A stretch of DNA of 64,000 nt from Stenotrophomonas rhizophila (GCF_000661955.1 NZ_CP007597.1:1295605-1359604), one strand, 5' to 3'. Shown: positions 17,767 through 27,385, numbered from the stretch's first letter. Program-made: numbers and translations. The notes: generated by a model from the sequence alone, not told the origin.

Positions 17767-19050
17767 ATGCACCCGCAACGACGCACCATCGCCATTGTCG
17801 GTTACGGCACCGCCGGCCAGGCATTGGCCGTTCTTCTTTCACGCGACCATCACGACGTGCACGTCTTCGAACGGGCCGCTGCGCCCGGTCCGGTGGGCGC
17901 CGGTTTCCTGCTGCAGCCCACTGGCCTGGACGTGTTGTGGCAGATGGGCCTGCTGCCGGACGTGCTTGCGCACGGCGCAGCGGTACGCCGGTTGTATGGC
18001 GACACGCCCTGCGGGCGCACTGTGATGGAAATGGGCTATGCGGGTCTGGATGCACGCCTGCACGGCGTCGGCATGCAGCGCGGCGCGTTGTTCACCCTGT
18101 TGGCGCAGGCATGGGCGCATCCGGGCAACCTGCAGGCCGACACCACCATCGTGGAGGTGGACGCCGTGCAGGGGCGCGTGCGTGATGCGCGTGGCCAGTG
18201 GCATGGGCCGTACGATCTGGTGATCGCCGCCGACGGTTCCGCCTCGACGTTGCGCACCCAGGTGCAGGCCACGCAGCTGGATCGCGAATACCCGTGGGGC
18301 GCGCTGTGGTGCCTGCTGCCGCGCGGCGACTGGGCGTATCCCGATGAGCTGCGCCAGCGTTACGTGGCCGCGCGCAAGATGATCGGGTTGCTGCCGGTCG
18401 GCACGCGACCGGGCGATGCGCAGCCGCGGCTGAGCTTCTTCTGGAGCCTGCCGCGCGAGCAGTTCGCGCAATGGGAACGCGACGGTCTGCAGCGCTGGCT
18501 CGATGAGATTGCCGCGCTGTGGCCCGAAGCGCATGCGCGCCTGGACAGTGTGCGCGACAGTGCGCAGCTGGCGCGTGCGGGGTATCGCGATGCGGTGATG
18601 TCGCGCTGGAGCCGCGAGCGGCTGGTGCTGGCCGGCGATGCGGCACACGCGATGAGCCCGCAGCTGGGGCAGGGCGTGAACATGGCGCTGATGGATGCCC
18701 TGGCGCTGCGCGATGCGTTGCGCGCGCATGCCGACCGCGACGCAGCGCTGCAGGCCTATGCGGCGCAGCGGCGCGCACACGTGGCCGTCTACCACTTCTG
18801 GAGCCGCTGGCTGACGCCGCTGTTCCAATCCGAACGCGACACCTTGGCGCGTGCGCGCGACGTGCTGTTCAAGCCGATGGGGCGCATGCCCGGTGGCAAC
18901 GGCCACATGCTGCGCGTGCTCAGCGGCACCCAGCGCGGCTGGATGGGCAAACTGGCGCTGAATCCCGGCTTCATCGCGGCGATGCACGCCCATGCGGACC
19001 AACCGTCATCAGCTGATAACCCCGCGTGGCGGGCTTCTGCGGGGGAGTGA
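17767..19050 (+). CDS. FAD-dependent monooxygenase (UbiH/PHBH fold)
   Basis: A 427-aa group A flavoprotein hydroxylase. The dinucleotide site IVGYGTAGQALAVLL lies at residues 9-23. The second FAD motif LVLAGDAAHAMSPQLGQGVNMALMD lies near residue 290, and a DG-type strand LVIAADGSASTLR lies between them. Start ATG 17767 (MHPQRRTIAIVG) has AAGGA upstream; an ATG 4 nt earlier is in another frame. The substrate is unknown. It is monocistronic after the cold shock terminator. Confidence 0.85.
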   Translation: MHPQRRTIAIVGYGTAGQALAVLLSRDHHDVHVFERAAAPGPVGAGFLLQPTGLDVLWQMGLLPDVLAHGAAVRRLYGDTPCGRTVMEMGYAGLDARLHGVGMQRGALFTLLAQAWAHPGNLQADTTIVEVDAVQGRVRDARGQWHGPYDLVIAADGSASTLRTQVQATQLDREYPWGALWCLLPRGDWAYPDELRQRYVAARKMIGLLPVGTRPGDAQPRLSFFWSLPREQFAQWERDGLQRWLDEIAALWPEAHARLDSVRDSAQLARAGYRDAVMSRWSRERLVLAGDAAHAMSPQLGQGVNMALMDALALRDALRAHADRDAALQAYAAQRRAHVAVYHFWSRWLTPLFQSERDTLARARDVLFKPMGRMPGGNGHMLRVLSGTQRGWMGKLALNPGFIAAMHAHADQPSSADNPAWRASAGE

Positions 19051-19159
19051 AGGCAGAATTAACCTGGATTGACGATGAACTCACCCACGACCTGTCACAA
19101 GTAACCGGTTGGCCCCGCACACCCGTGCACCTGCCAACCGCTACCTGAAGGAGATGGAC

Positions 19160-19426
19160 ATGCTGTTCCCGGCCGAAATCCTGGATGCTGAAATCTGCAA
19201 ATTGCGCGGACTGCTGCAGATGCTGCACGAGGATCAGCCCGACGTGATGCACGACATTTTCGAGTTCCATGTCACCAGCCTGATCACGCATACCGCACCA
19301 GAGCACCACCGCCGCATCCGCGATGCCGCACACGCGATGCTGACCGACATTCAACGGCGGCCGGTTCGACCCGATCCGCCGCGGTCGGAAATCCAGCTGA
19401 TGCCGCAGGTGCTGGCGGCCGCGTAA
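19160..19426 (+). CDS. small hypothetical protein
   Basis: An 88-aa soluble, mainly helical protein starting MLFPAEILDAEICKLRGLLQ. AAGGAG at 19148-19153 is 6 nt before ATG 19160, which favours it over ATG 19154. The middle is His/Asp-rich (HEDQPDVMHDIFEFHVTSLITHTAPEHHRR). I do not recognise a family. It converges on the DNA repair operon. Confidence 0.6.
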   Translation: MLFPAEILDAEICKLRGLLQMLHEDQPDVMHDIFEFHVTSLITHTAPEHHRRIRDAAHAMLTDIQRRPVRPDPPRSEIQLMPQVLAAA

Positions 19427-19450
19427 GGCCTGCTTCCTGATGCTGGCGCG

Positions 19451-20095
19451 TCAACGCGCCGGCAATGCAATGGCCTCGTCTTCCACGCAGGCCACCAGCT
19501 GTTCGCCGGTGGCAAGCACTGGCGCGATGCCCGCGGTAAACCGCGAGTAGGCCGGCAGCACCGTGAGCCGCTCACGCAGCCAGAACGCCGGCCAACGCCG
19601 CTGCATGCCGGGCAGGCGGGCCAGCGGATGCACATGCCCGCACAGCACATGCAATGACGGGTGCGGGTGCGGATCGTGGCGCAGCAGAAACGGCCCCACC
19701 TGCAGTTGCTCGCCGAGCAGCGTGAGGCCGAGATCGGCCTTGGGCAACGCCCGGTCGTGATTGCCGGCCAAGGCGCCGATCTCCAACGTGGCGTGCTGCT
19801 CGCGCCAGCCCTGCCATTGCCGATACCACGCCGCGCGATGCGCTGGGCCGTGCAGCACGTCGCCGAGAATCCACAGGGTATCCACGGCGTGCTGGTGCAG
19901 CAGCGCCGACAGGCGCTCCAGATCGTCGCCGGTACCGCCGCTGGGCAGGCCGATGCCGGCGCGCCGGAACACATCGGCCTTGCCCAGGTGCAGGTCGGCG
20001 ATCAGCAGCGCCTTGCGCGCTGGCCAGTACAGCGCGCGGGCGCCCAGCAGCAGGACCTGCTCGCCGGCGAGCGTGGTGGGCAACTCAGGTGCCAT
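19451..20095 (-). CDS. pdeM: ligase-associated metallophosphoesterase PdeM (MPE)
   Basis: Binuclear-metal phosphoesterase/nuclease of 214 aa, last gene of the LHR-LIG-MPE-EXO repair operon. Calcineurin-fold motifs: ADLHLGKADVFRRAG, ILGDVLHG, GNHD and CGHVHP. Start ATG 20095 (MAPELPTT); longer in-frame starts run into the helicase gene. It overlaps the helicase 3' end by 11 bp. Family members act as Mn-dependent DNA endonucleases or phosphodiesterases. Confidence 0.92.
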   Translation of the reverse strand: MAPELPTTLAGEQVLLLGARALYWPARKALLIADLHLGKADVFRRAGIGLPSGGTGDDLERLSALLHQHAVDTLWILGDVLHGPAHRAAWYRQWQGWREQHATLEIGALAGNHDRALPKADLGLTLLGEQLQVGPFLLRHDPHPHPSLHVLCGHVHPLARLPGMQRRWPAFWLRERLTVLPAYSRFTAGIAPVLATGEQLVACVEDEAIALPAR

Positions 20096-22550
20096 GGCGG
20101 CTCTCCAATTGCGCGGCAGCGCGTTTGACGCGGGTTTTCCAGTCTTCATTGCTGAGCTGGCCGCGCAGGCGTTCGGCCCATAGCGGAAATGACAGCGGAC
20201 CCAGCGTGCGCGGTGACTGCAGGCACAGCGTACGCCCCTGCAGGCGGTGCAGCGTGGCCGCCAGGCTGTCCAGGTCGAGTTGGCCGTGCAGCACCTCGCG
20301 TTCGGCCAGCCCCAGCAGGATGTGGTCCGGATCATGCTGGCGCAGCACGTCGTACAGCAGGCCGCTGGACGCCTGCAGTTGGCGCAGGCTGCGCGGGGTG
20401 CGTCCGGGCAATGCCGGTACCAGCATGCCCGACACCCGGGCGATATCGCGGAACTGGCGGCGGGCCAGTTCGGCCAGGTTGAGGCTGTCGCGCAGGTCGT
20501 GCAACAGCCCCGCAGGCTGCAGCAGGGCGCGCATGCCGGCCACGTCCAACTCCACCGCGCGTGCCGGCGCCAGCACGAATCCGTAGTCGTTGGCGGCGTA
20601 GCCCAGCGTGTTGGGCTGCAGGCGAGCCAGGCGCAGCGCCATCAGCGCGGCCACGCCTTCGTTGATCTGGCGCCCGGCGAATGGATACACGAACACGAAC
20701 TGTCCCTCGCGACGGCGCACCACTTCCACCAGCAACGACGTCGGGCCCGGCAGCATCGAGATGCGCGACTGCAGGGTGAGCAGGGGCGCCAGCCAGCGCA
20801 TCTCCGGTGAAGTCGGCGGCGCGGCGAAGACCGCTTCCATTTCCTGCCCCAGTGCTTCGGACAGCGGCAGGCGGCCGCCCTGCCAGCGCGGCACCAGCCC
20901 ATCGCCGCCCTTGGCCAGGCGCACGTAGGCGGTGAGGTTTTCCAGCCGCACCAGTTCCAGCAGGCGCCCGGCGAACTGGAAGCGGTCGCCCGGGCGCAGC
21001 CGCCCCAGGAACTGCTCTTCCACCGAACCCAGCCGGCCACCGCGCAGGAACTGCACGCTTACGCTGCCATCGCTGGTGATGGTGCCGATCGACAGCCGGT
21101 GGCGCAGTGCCACGCGCCGGTCATGGACCCGGTACACGCCGTCCTCGTCGCGCACCACCTTGTGGAAGTCCGGATACTGCGACAGCGCGCGGCCGCCCTG
21201 CACGATGAACTCCAGCACGCCCTGCCACTGCGCGGCATCCAGTGCCGCGAACGCGTAGGTGCGGCGAACCTGCGCGAACAAGTCCTCGGCATCGAAGCCA
21301 CCGCCCAGCGCGCAGCTCACGCAATGCTGGGCCAGCACGTCCAGCGACAGCGTGGGCGGGGGGCGCGCTTCGATCACGCCGGCAGCCAGTGCATGCCGTG
21401 CCGCGGCATATTCGACCAGCTCCAGCGCGTGCGACGGCACGCACACCAGGGTGCCCGATTCGCCCGGCCGATGCCGCGCACGCCCGGCGCGTTGCAGCAG
21501 TCGCGCGATGCCCTTCGGGCTGCCGATCTGCAGCACCTGGTCCACCGCCGGGAAGTCCACGCCCAGGTCCAGGCTGGAGGTGGCCACCACGCAGCGCAGT
21601 TGGCCCTCGCGCAGGCCCTGTTCGGCCTGGCGGCGCACGGCTGGATCCAGCGACCCGTGGTGCAGCGCCAGCGTGGACGGATCTTCCGGCCACACTGCCG
21701 CCAGCGCCTGGTGCCAGAGCTCGGCCTGGGCGCGGGTATTGGTGAACAGCAAGCTGGTGCGCACCGACAGCAGCTTTTCCAGCACGCGCTGCAACTGCGA
21801 CAAACCCAGGTGGCCGGCCCACGGGAAGCGTTCGCCGTGGGCGGGCAGCAGCGTGTCCAGATGCACCGGGCGCGGCCGTGCACCGGCCACCAACGGGGCA
21901 TCGGGAACATCGGGCAGCAGCACCTCGCGCGCCTGCTCCAGGTTGCCCAGCGTCGCCGATAGGCCCCACACCTGCAGCGCAGGCAGCGCATCGCGCAGCC
22001 GCCGCAGGTTCAACTGCAGCAGCACGCCGCGCTTGTTGCCCAGCAGTTCGTGCCACTCGTCGACCACCACGCAGCGGAGCTGGCGCATCTTCGCCAGCCC
22101 GTCGGGATAGCTGAGCAGCAACGCCAGCGATTCGGGTGTGGTCACCAGCACATCCACGCGGCCCTCGCGCGCCAGCCGCTTGTCCCGCGCGCTGGCATCG
22201 CCGGTCCGCAGCCCCACCTGCCAGTCCAGCCCCACCGCGGCCAGCGGTTCGCGCAGGGCGCGGGCGGTATCGGCGGCCAGCGCGCGCAACGGGGTGATCC
22301 ACAGCACCTGCAGGGCCGGCACCGGCTTGCGTGCGCGACCACCCGCTGGCGCCGGTCGCGTAGCGCTCAGCGCCTGCAGCAGCGGGCCACCGAACACGGC
22401 AAGGGTCTTGCCGCTGCCGGTGGGCGTGTGCAACAGCCCGGACGCGCCCGACAGGTAATGGCGCCACACGGTCTTCTGAAAGGGCAGGGGAGCCCAGCCG
22501 CGGCTGGCAAACCACGCCACCAGCCGCGCCATCGCCTCGCGCCGCGTCAC
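20085..22550 (-). CDS. ligase-associated Lhr-core DEXH helicase
   Basis: Superfamily 2 3'-to-5' ssDNA translocase/helicase of 821 aa, an Lhr-core without the long C-terminal extension. Walker A HTPTGSGKT lies at residues 41-49 and the DEXH box is DEWH at 164-167. Motif III is GLSATLGN and motif VI is LLQRAGRARHRPG. The C-terminal half has the winged-helix and Lhr-core domain. It starts 4 bp inside the end of the ligase gene. Confidence 0.94.
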   Translation of the reverse strand: MTRREAMARLVAWFASRGWAPLPFQKTVWRHYLSGASGLLHTPTGSGKTLAVFGGPLLQALSATRPAPAGGRARKPVPALQVLWITPLRALAADTARALREPLAAVGLDWQVGLRTGDASARDKRLAREGRVDVLVTTPESLALLLSYPDGLAKMRQLRCVVVDEWHELLGNKRGVLLQLNLRRLRDALPALQVWGLSATLGNLEQAREVLLPDVPDAPLVAGARPRPVHLDTLLPAHGERFPWAGHLGLSQLQRVLEKLLSVRTSLLFTNTRAQAELWHQALAAVWPEDPSTLALHHGSLDPAVRRQAEQGLREGQLRCVVATSSLDLGVDFPAVDQVLQIGSPKGIARLLQRAGRARHRPGESGTLVCVPSHALELVEYAAARHALAAGVIEARPPPTLSLDVLAQHCVSCALGGGFDAEDLFAQVRRTYAFAALDAAQWQGVLEFIVQGGRALSQYPDFHKVVRDEDGVYRVHDRRVALRHRLSIGTITSDGSVSVQFLRGGRLGSVEEQFLGRLRPGDRFQFAGRLLELVRLENLTAYVRLAKGGDGLVPRWQGGRLPLSEALGQEMEAVFAAPPTSPEMRWLAPLLTLQSRISMLPGPTSLLVEVVRRREGQFVFVYPFAGRQINEGVAALMALRLARLQPNTLGYAANDYGFVLAPARAVELDVAGMRALLQPAGLLHDLRDSLNLAELARRQFRDIARVSGMLVPALPGRTPRSLRQLQASSGLLYDVLRQHDPDHILLGLAEREVLHGQLDLDSLAATLHRLQGRTLCLQSPRTLGPLSFPLWAERLRGQLSNEDWKTRVKRAAAQLESRHGT

Positions 22551-24151
22551 CGCGCCAGGGCCTGCAACTGGGCCAGCGTATCGGCCTCGCTGGCGGGCTT
22601 GTCGCGACGCCAGCGCAGGATGCGCGGAAAGCGCACTGCGATACCGGATTTGTGCCGGGTGCTGCGGTTGACCGCTTCAAAGCCCAGTTCGAACACCTGC
22701 TCGCCGCGCACGCTGCGCACCGGCCCGAACCGCTCCACGGTGTTGGCCCGTATCCAGCGATCGAGCGCGAGGATTTCCGTGTCGTCCAACCCCGAGTACG
22801 CCTTGGCAACCGGCACCAGCGTGTCGCCGTTCCACACCCCGAAGGTGTAGTCGGTGTACAGCGTGCTGCGCCGGCCATGCCCGGCCTGCGCGTAGATCAT
22901 CACCGCATCGATGGTCAGCGGATCGATCTTCCACTTCCACCAGTCGCCGCGGCGACGCCCGCTCTGGTACAGCGAATCGTGGCGCTTGAGCATCAGCCCT
23001 TCCACGCCGCGTTCGCGTGCCAGCGCGCGTTGCGCGGCCGCGGCCGGCCAGTCGCTGGCCTCCAGCGTGGGCGAGAGCACGATGCGCGGATCATCCAGTG
23101 CCTGCAGCAGGGTGGCCAGGCGTGCGCGACGGGCGTGCAGCGGCTGCGTGCGCAGGTCCTCGCCGTCGATCTCCAGCAGGTCATAGGTGAGCACACGCAC
23201 CGGCGTATCGCGCAGTGTCTTCGGCCCCGGCTTGCGACGCTGGATGCGCGTCTGCAGCGCGGTGAACGGCAGCGGCTGCGCCTCGCCGTCGCGCCACGCC
23301 AGCAGCTCGCCATCGATCACGCAGCCGTCGGGCAGCGCCATGGCCGCCGCCTCGATTTCCGGGAAGCGCCCGTCCAGGCGTTCTTCGCCACGCGACCACA
23401 GTGCGGCCTCGCCCTTGCGGCGCAGCAGCTGCAGGCGGATGCCATCCCACTTCCATTCCAGCACCCAGTCGGTGATCGGTCCGAGGCTCTCGACGTCGGC
23501 CTCCAGCGGTGATGCCAGAAAGAAGGGGTACGGCTGCTGGCGGTCTTCCGGGCGCTCCTGCGGCGACAGCAACGCCGCGAGCAGCCCGGGGGAGGGCACC
23601 CACTCGCCGAGCATGCGCTGGGCAATGCGCGCGATGTCGATACCCGACAGCTCAGCCAGTGCCTGCTGCACCAGTCGCTGCGACACACCCACGCGGAGTG
23701 CGCCGGTCAGCAGTTTGTTGAACACCAGGCGTTCGTTGGCCGGCAGCTGCCGCCAGCCGTCGAGCACCGCGGCGTGGCGCACCGGTTCGGGCTGGTTGGC
23801 CACCGCCAGCAGATGCGTTTCAATCCATTCGGCCAGGGGCCGGTCCGGGCTGCGGCCGGGCGGATCATCCAGCAGCAGGGTCAGGGTTTCGGCGAGGTCG
23901 CCCACCTGCGTGTAACTGTCTTCCACCAGCCAGGGTGGCAACCCGGAGGCCTCGCTGATCCACGCGCGCAGTTCACCGCTGGCGGCAATCTTGCGGCGCG
24001 CCCCGCCGACCTTGCCGCCACTGAGCAGGTAAAGCGCCCACGCGGCATCATGCGGGCGCGCATCGCGGAAATAGGCGACCAGGGCCGCGCGTTTGTCGAG
24101 GGTGGCGGTGCTGCGGTCCAGACGCTCATACAGCGCGGCGAAGGCCTTCAT
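22547..24151 (-). CDS. ATP-dependent DNA ligase (ligase-associated repair cluster)
   Basis: ATP-dependent nick-sealing ligase of 534 aa. An N-terminal helical domain comes first (MKAFAALYERLDRSTATLDK). Motif I is EWKWDGIRLQLL with the adenylated Lys near residue 232. Motif IV is EGLMLKR, and motif V WWKWKID. The OB domain ends RFPRILRWRRDKPASEADT. ATG 24151 overlaps the exonuclease stop by 4 bp. Bacteria also carry NAD-dependent LigA, so this is a dedicated repair ligase. Confidence 0.94.
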   Translation of the reverse strand: MKAFAALYERLDRSTATLDKRAALVAYFRDARPHDAAWALYLLSGGKVGGARRKIAASGELRAWISEASGLPPWLVEDSYTQVGDLAETLTLLLDDPPGRSPDRPLAEWIETHLLAVANQPEPVRHAAVLDGWRQLPANERLVFNKLLTGALRVGVSQRLVQQALAELSGIDIARIAQRMLGEWVPSPGLLAALLSPQERPEDRQQPYPFFLASPLEADVESLGPITDWVLEWKWDGIRLQLLRRKGEAALWSRGEERLDGRFPEIEAAAMALPDGCVIDGELLAWRDGEAQPLPFTALQTRIQRRKPGPKTLRDTPVRVLTYDLLEIDGEDLRTQPLHARRARLATLLQALDDPRIVLSPTLEASDWPAAAAQRALARERGVEGLMLKRHDSLYQSGRRRGDWWKWKIDPLTIDAVMIYAQAGHGRRSTLYTDYTFGVWNGDTLVPVAKAYSGLDDTEILALDRWIRANTVERFGPVRSVRGEQVFELGFEAVNRSTRHKSGIAVRFPRILRWRRDKPASEADTLAQLQALAR

Positions 24152-25155
24152 TCCTCGCTCCCGAAATCGGTGCGGAACGCTTCGGCAGCGATGCCACGTT
24201 CGCGCAGGAAGGGAATCAGGGCATCGGTGTTGCCATGGGTGGCGATCACCCGGCGCGCGCCGGTCTCGGTGATGGTCTGCAGCAGCGCCGGCCAGTCGGC
24301 ATGGTCGGACACCACGAACCCCCGGTCGTAGTTGCGTCGGCGCCGGTTGCCGCGCAGCTGCATCCAGCCCGACGCGAAGCCCAGTTGATGCTTGCCGAAG
24401 CGCCGCAGCCACGGCGTGCCGGCGGCCGACGGCGGTGCCAGGATCAGCTTCCCGGCGGCATCGGGTTGGCGGCCCTGTTCGGCCACGGTGTGGGTGTCGA
24501 GCATGGCAATGCCGGCCTCCCGGTACACCGCCACGCCGTTGGCAATGGCGCCGTGCAGCCAAGCCGGCTGGTCATCCAGCGGCAGCAGTTCGGCCAGCAC
24601 CCGCTGCGCCTTGCCCAAGGCATAGCAGAGCAGGATGGCCGCTTCGCCGCGTGCGGCGCACTCGTGCCGCCACGCCACGATCTCGGCGGCGACTTCGGCG
24701 GTGTCCTGCCAGCGGTAGATCGGCAGGGCGAAGGTGGCCTCGGTGATGAATACATCGCAGGGCACCACCTCGAACGGCGCGCAGGTGGGGTCGGGCTGGC
24801 GCTTGTAGTCGCCCGAGGCGACCCAGACCTGCTGGCCATCGTCGATGCGCACCTGCGCCGAGCCCAGCACATGCCCGGCCGAATGCAGCGACACCTCGAC
24901 ATTTCCCACGCGGAACGGGCGGCCGTAATCGTGCGCCTGCAGCGGCACATCGCCCAACCGCCAGCGCAGGATCGGCACGCTGTCGGTGGCGCAGTAGTAC
25001 TGGCCCATGCCACTGCGCGCATGGTCGCCGTGGCCATGGGTGATCACCGCACGCGGCACGGGCCGCCACGGGTCGATATGGAAATCGCCGGCCGGGCAAT
25101 ACAGCCCTTCCGGGCGAAGTACCACCAGATCGTCATTCGTGCTGCCAGGGCTCAT
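24148..25155 (-). CDS. ligase-associated MBL-fold DNA exonuclease (EXO)
   Basis: Metallo-beta-lactamase/beta-CASP nuclease of 335 aa related to SNM1/Artemis-type enzymes, first gene of the repair operon. Motif II is THGHGDHARSG near residues 38-48. Other metal or substrate motifs are HSAGHVLGSAQV, ASGDYKR, and the late SDHADW and THGNTD. I chose ATG 25155 (MSPGSTNDDLVVLRPEGLYCPAGDFHIDPW). It probably resects damaged ends before ligation. Confidence 0.92.
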   Translation of the reverse strand: MSPGSTNDDLVVLRPEGLYCPAGDFHIDPWRPVPRAVITHGHGDHARSGMGQYYCATDSVPILRWRLGDVPLQAHDYGRPFRVGNVEVSLHSAGHVLGSAQVRIDDGQQVWVASGDYKRQPDPTCAPFEVVPCDVFITEATFALPIYRWQDTAEVAAEIVAWRHECAARGEAAILLCYALGKAQRVLAELLPLDDQPAWLHGAIANGVAVYREAGIAMLDTHTVAEQGRQPDAAGKLILAPPSAAGTPWLRRFGKHQLGFASGWMQLRGNRRRRNYDRGFVVSDHADWPALLQTITETGARRVIATHGNTDALIPFLRERGIAAEAFRTDFGSEE

Positions 25156-25264
25156 GGCTGCACTGTGCTGTCGCGCTCGTGCAGGAGGTGAGAATCCACC
25201 TGAACGGCGCACGACAACCGGATGCGGCAGAATCGGGTGAACCCTTGGCCAGGAGGCCGCTGCG

Positions 25265-26896
25265 ATGTCCTCTGCACTGCCCGCATTCGACACCCATGAG
25301 GTATTCAACCAGCCACCGCCGTTCGGTGGCCGCAACCTGTGGGCCGATGACGTGGCCCTGGCCGAGGCGGTGCAGCGCGAAGGCGGCGAGGGGTTTGCGG
25401 CGGCGCTGGCGGGCTATGGCGGGTTGGCCGGCGACGCACTGTACCAGCTGGGGTTTGACGCCAACCGCGATAAGCCGCGGCTGCGCACGCACGACGCGCA
25501 GGGGCATCGCATCGACACGGTGGAGTTTCATCCGGCGTATCACCAGTTGATGGACGCGGCCAAGGCGCATGGCGTGGCGGGACTGTCCTGGCACGATGGC
25601 ACTGCAGGTGCGCATGTTGCGCGCGCGGCATTGAGTTACCTGCATCACCAGGCCGATGCAGGCACCAGTTGCCCGCTGACGATGACCCATGCGGCGGTGG
25701 CGGTGTTGCGCCAGGACCCGGCGCTGGCCGAGTGGGCCGACAAGGCGGCGGCGCCGCAGTACGATCCGCGCGATGTGCCGATCGCCGACAAGGGCGGCAT
25801 CACGCTGGGCATGGGCATGACCGAGAAGCAGGGCGGTTCGGATGTGCGCAGCAACACCACGCGGGCCGAACCGCAGGCCGATGGCAGCTATCGCCTGGTG
25901 GGGCACAAATGGTTTTTCTCGGCGCCGATGTCCGACGGTTTCCTGGTGCTGGCGCAGGCACCGGCGGGGTTGAGCTGTTTCCTGATGCCGCGCCGTCTTG
26001 CCGATGGCAACCGCAATGCGTTCCGGTTGATGCGGTTGAAGGACAAGCTGGGCGACTGGTCCAACGCGTCCAGCGAGGTGGAACTGTGTGGCGCGTGGGC
26101 ACGCCGGGTGGGCGAGGAGGGCCGCGGGGTGGCGACGATCATCGGCATGGTGATGATGACCCGGCTCGACTGCATGCTGGGGGCGGCGGCGGAAATGCGC
26201 ATGGCGCTGGCGCAGGCGTTGCACCACACGCGGCACCGGACCAGCTTCGGCAAGCGGTTGTGCGACCACGCGTTGATGGCCAACGTGCTGGCCGATCTTG
26301 CGATTGAATCCGAAGCGGCAACCGCGTTCGCGATTCGCGTGGCCGGTGCGGTCGATCGTGCGGGCCACAGCAGCGCGGAGGCGGCGTTCGCGCGCATTGC
26401 CACGGCGGTGGGCAAGTACTGGGTGTGCAAGCGCGCGGCGGTGTTCGTCAACGAGGCGCAGGAGTGCCTGGGCGGCGCGGGATACGTGGAGGAGTCGATG
26501 TTGCCGCGGTTGTACCGGCAGGCGCCGTTGAATTCGATCTGGGAGGGCAGCGGCAACATCCAGTGCCTGGACGTGCTGCGCGCGTTGTCGCGCGAGCCGC
26601 AGGTGGTGCCGGTGCTGGACGCCGAGCTGGATGGTGTGGCGGGCCGCGATGGCATGTTCGATGCGGCGTTGCAGGCGTTGCGCAGTGCGCTGGCGGCGTC
26701 GCCGGGCGAGGCGCAGGCGCGGCGCATCACCGAGCAGGTGGCGCTGCTGCTGCAGGCGGCGGTGCTGCTGCGTGCCAACAGTCCGATCGCCAGCGCGTTC
26801 GTGCGCTCGCGACTGGGCGGCGAGCATGGCATGGCATTCGGGACGCTGCCGGCGGACCTGGACACCGCGGCGGTGCTGGCGCGGGCGCTGCCGTAG
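25265..26896 (+). CDS. aidB: AidB-type acyl-CoA dehydrogenase family protein
   Basis: FAD-binding protein of 543 aa of the isovaleryl-CoA dehydrogenase/AidB branch. In E. coli, AidB belongs to the Ada adaptive response to alkylation. The family motif GMGMTEKQGGSDVRSNTT lies near residues 180-197, with RLKDKLGDWSNASSEV and RHRTSFGKRLCDH later. AGGAGG precedes the ATG. It is divergent, by 109 bp, from the four-gene repair operon. Its stop TAG is inside a REP GTAG. A role in DNA protection is inferred; the dehydrogenase substrate is unknown. Confidence 0.85.
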   Translation: MSSALPAFDTHEVFNQPPPFGGRNLWADDVALAEAVQREGGEGFAAALAGYGGLAGDALYQLGFDANRDKPRLRTHDAQGHRIDTVEFHPAYHQLMDAAKAHGVAGLSWHDGTAGAHVARAALSYLHHQADAGTSCPLTMTHAAVAVLRQDPALAEWADKAAAPQYDPRDVPIADKGGITLGMGMTEKQGGSDVRSNTTRAEPQADGSYRLVGHKWFFSAPMSDGFLVLAQAPAGLSCFLMPRRLADGNRNAFRLMRLKDKLGDWSNASSEVELCGAWARRVGEEGRGVATIIGMVMMTRLDCMLGAAAEMRMALAQALHHTRHRTSFGKRLCDHALMANVLADLAIESEAATAFAIRVAGAVDRAGHSSAEAAFARIATAVGKYWVCKRAAVFVNEAQECLGGAGYVEESMLPRLYRQAPLNSIWEGSGNIQCLDVLRALSREPQVVPVLDAELDGVAGRDGMFDAALQALRSALAASPGEAQARRITEQVALLLQAAVLLRANSPIASAFVRSRLGGEHGMAFGTLPADLDTAAVLARALP

Positions 26897-26917
26897 GTCA
26901 CCACCGTTGGTGGTGAC
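26893..26917 (+). repeat. SMAG-type REP overlapping the aidB stop
   Basis: GTAG followed by a perfect 9-bp stem GTCACCACC / GGTGGTGAC with a GTT loop. Its TAG is the aidB stop codon. Confidence 0.8.
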
Positions 26918-26961
26918 GCGCTTGGTGCGAGCTGTTGATCGGCGGGTCGGGCGCTCGCTCC

Positions 26962-27126
26962 CCAGGCCTTTTCTGGCGCCGTCGGCGGGTCGGGCGCTGG
27001 GCCCCCATACCCTTTCCGGCGAATGTCCTCCGGCGTCGGCCTGCGGCCGCCCCCTCCCCCTTTATTTCGCCTCCAAGGGCATGGGGGCCCAGCGCCCGAC
27101 CCACCGACAGCGCCAGAAAAGCCTGG
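26962..27126. repeat. long imperfect inverted repeat, about 50-bp arms
   Basis: The left arm at 26962-27012 and the right arm at 27077-27126 are complementary over about 46 of 50 positions; shared blocks include GGGTCGGGCGCTGGGCC. The loop is about 64 nt. No coding potential was recognised. It could be a MITE-like relic, a structured RNA or a strong bidirectional terminator. Confidence 0.7.
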
Positions 27127-27150
27127 CTTCCCCTGCTCACCACAAGCCGA

Positions 27151-27249
27151 GCCCCATAGCAGTCGGTAGGCCCCTGGGCAAAATAAAGGAGGAGGCCGCC
27201 ACGCGGCCGGGGGACATTTGCGCCAGGGGCCTACCGGCTGCTACGGGGC
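27151..27249. repeat. second long inverted repeat, about 32-bp arms
   Basis: The left arm at 27151-27182 and right arm at 27217-27249 match with two mismatches and one bulge around GGTAGGCCCCTGG. The loop is about 34 nt. It starts 24 bp after the preceding long inverted repeat, so the two form a double-hairpin block. Confidence 0.7.
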
Positions 27250-27385
27250 CCTCACGCTCGCGACCAGCCTGATCGGAGACGCCAGCCGATCCAAAGCCTG
27301 CACACCCGACCACCCGCGTAGCGTCGTGCTCGCGCTGCGACGGCCCTTGCAAAACGACGCATCCCCTCCGATGTGCGAACACCCA
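27250..27385. other. non-coding remainder of the aidB / lipoprotein gap
   Basis: The whole gap between aidB and the lipoprotein gene is 544 bp and holds, in order, the REP, two long inverted repeats, this stretch and a terminator. I see no convincing gene or motif in this stretch. Confidence 0.5.
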
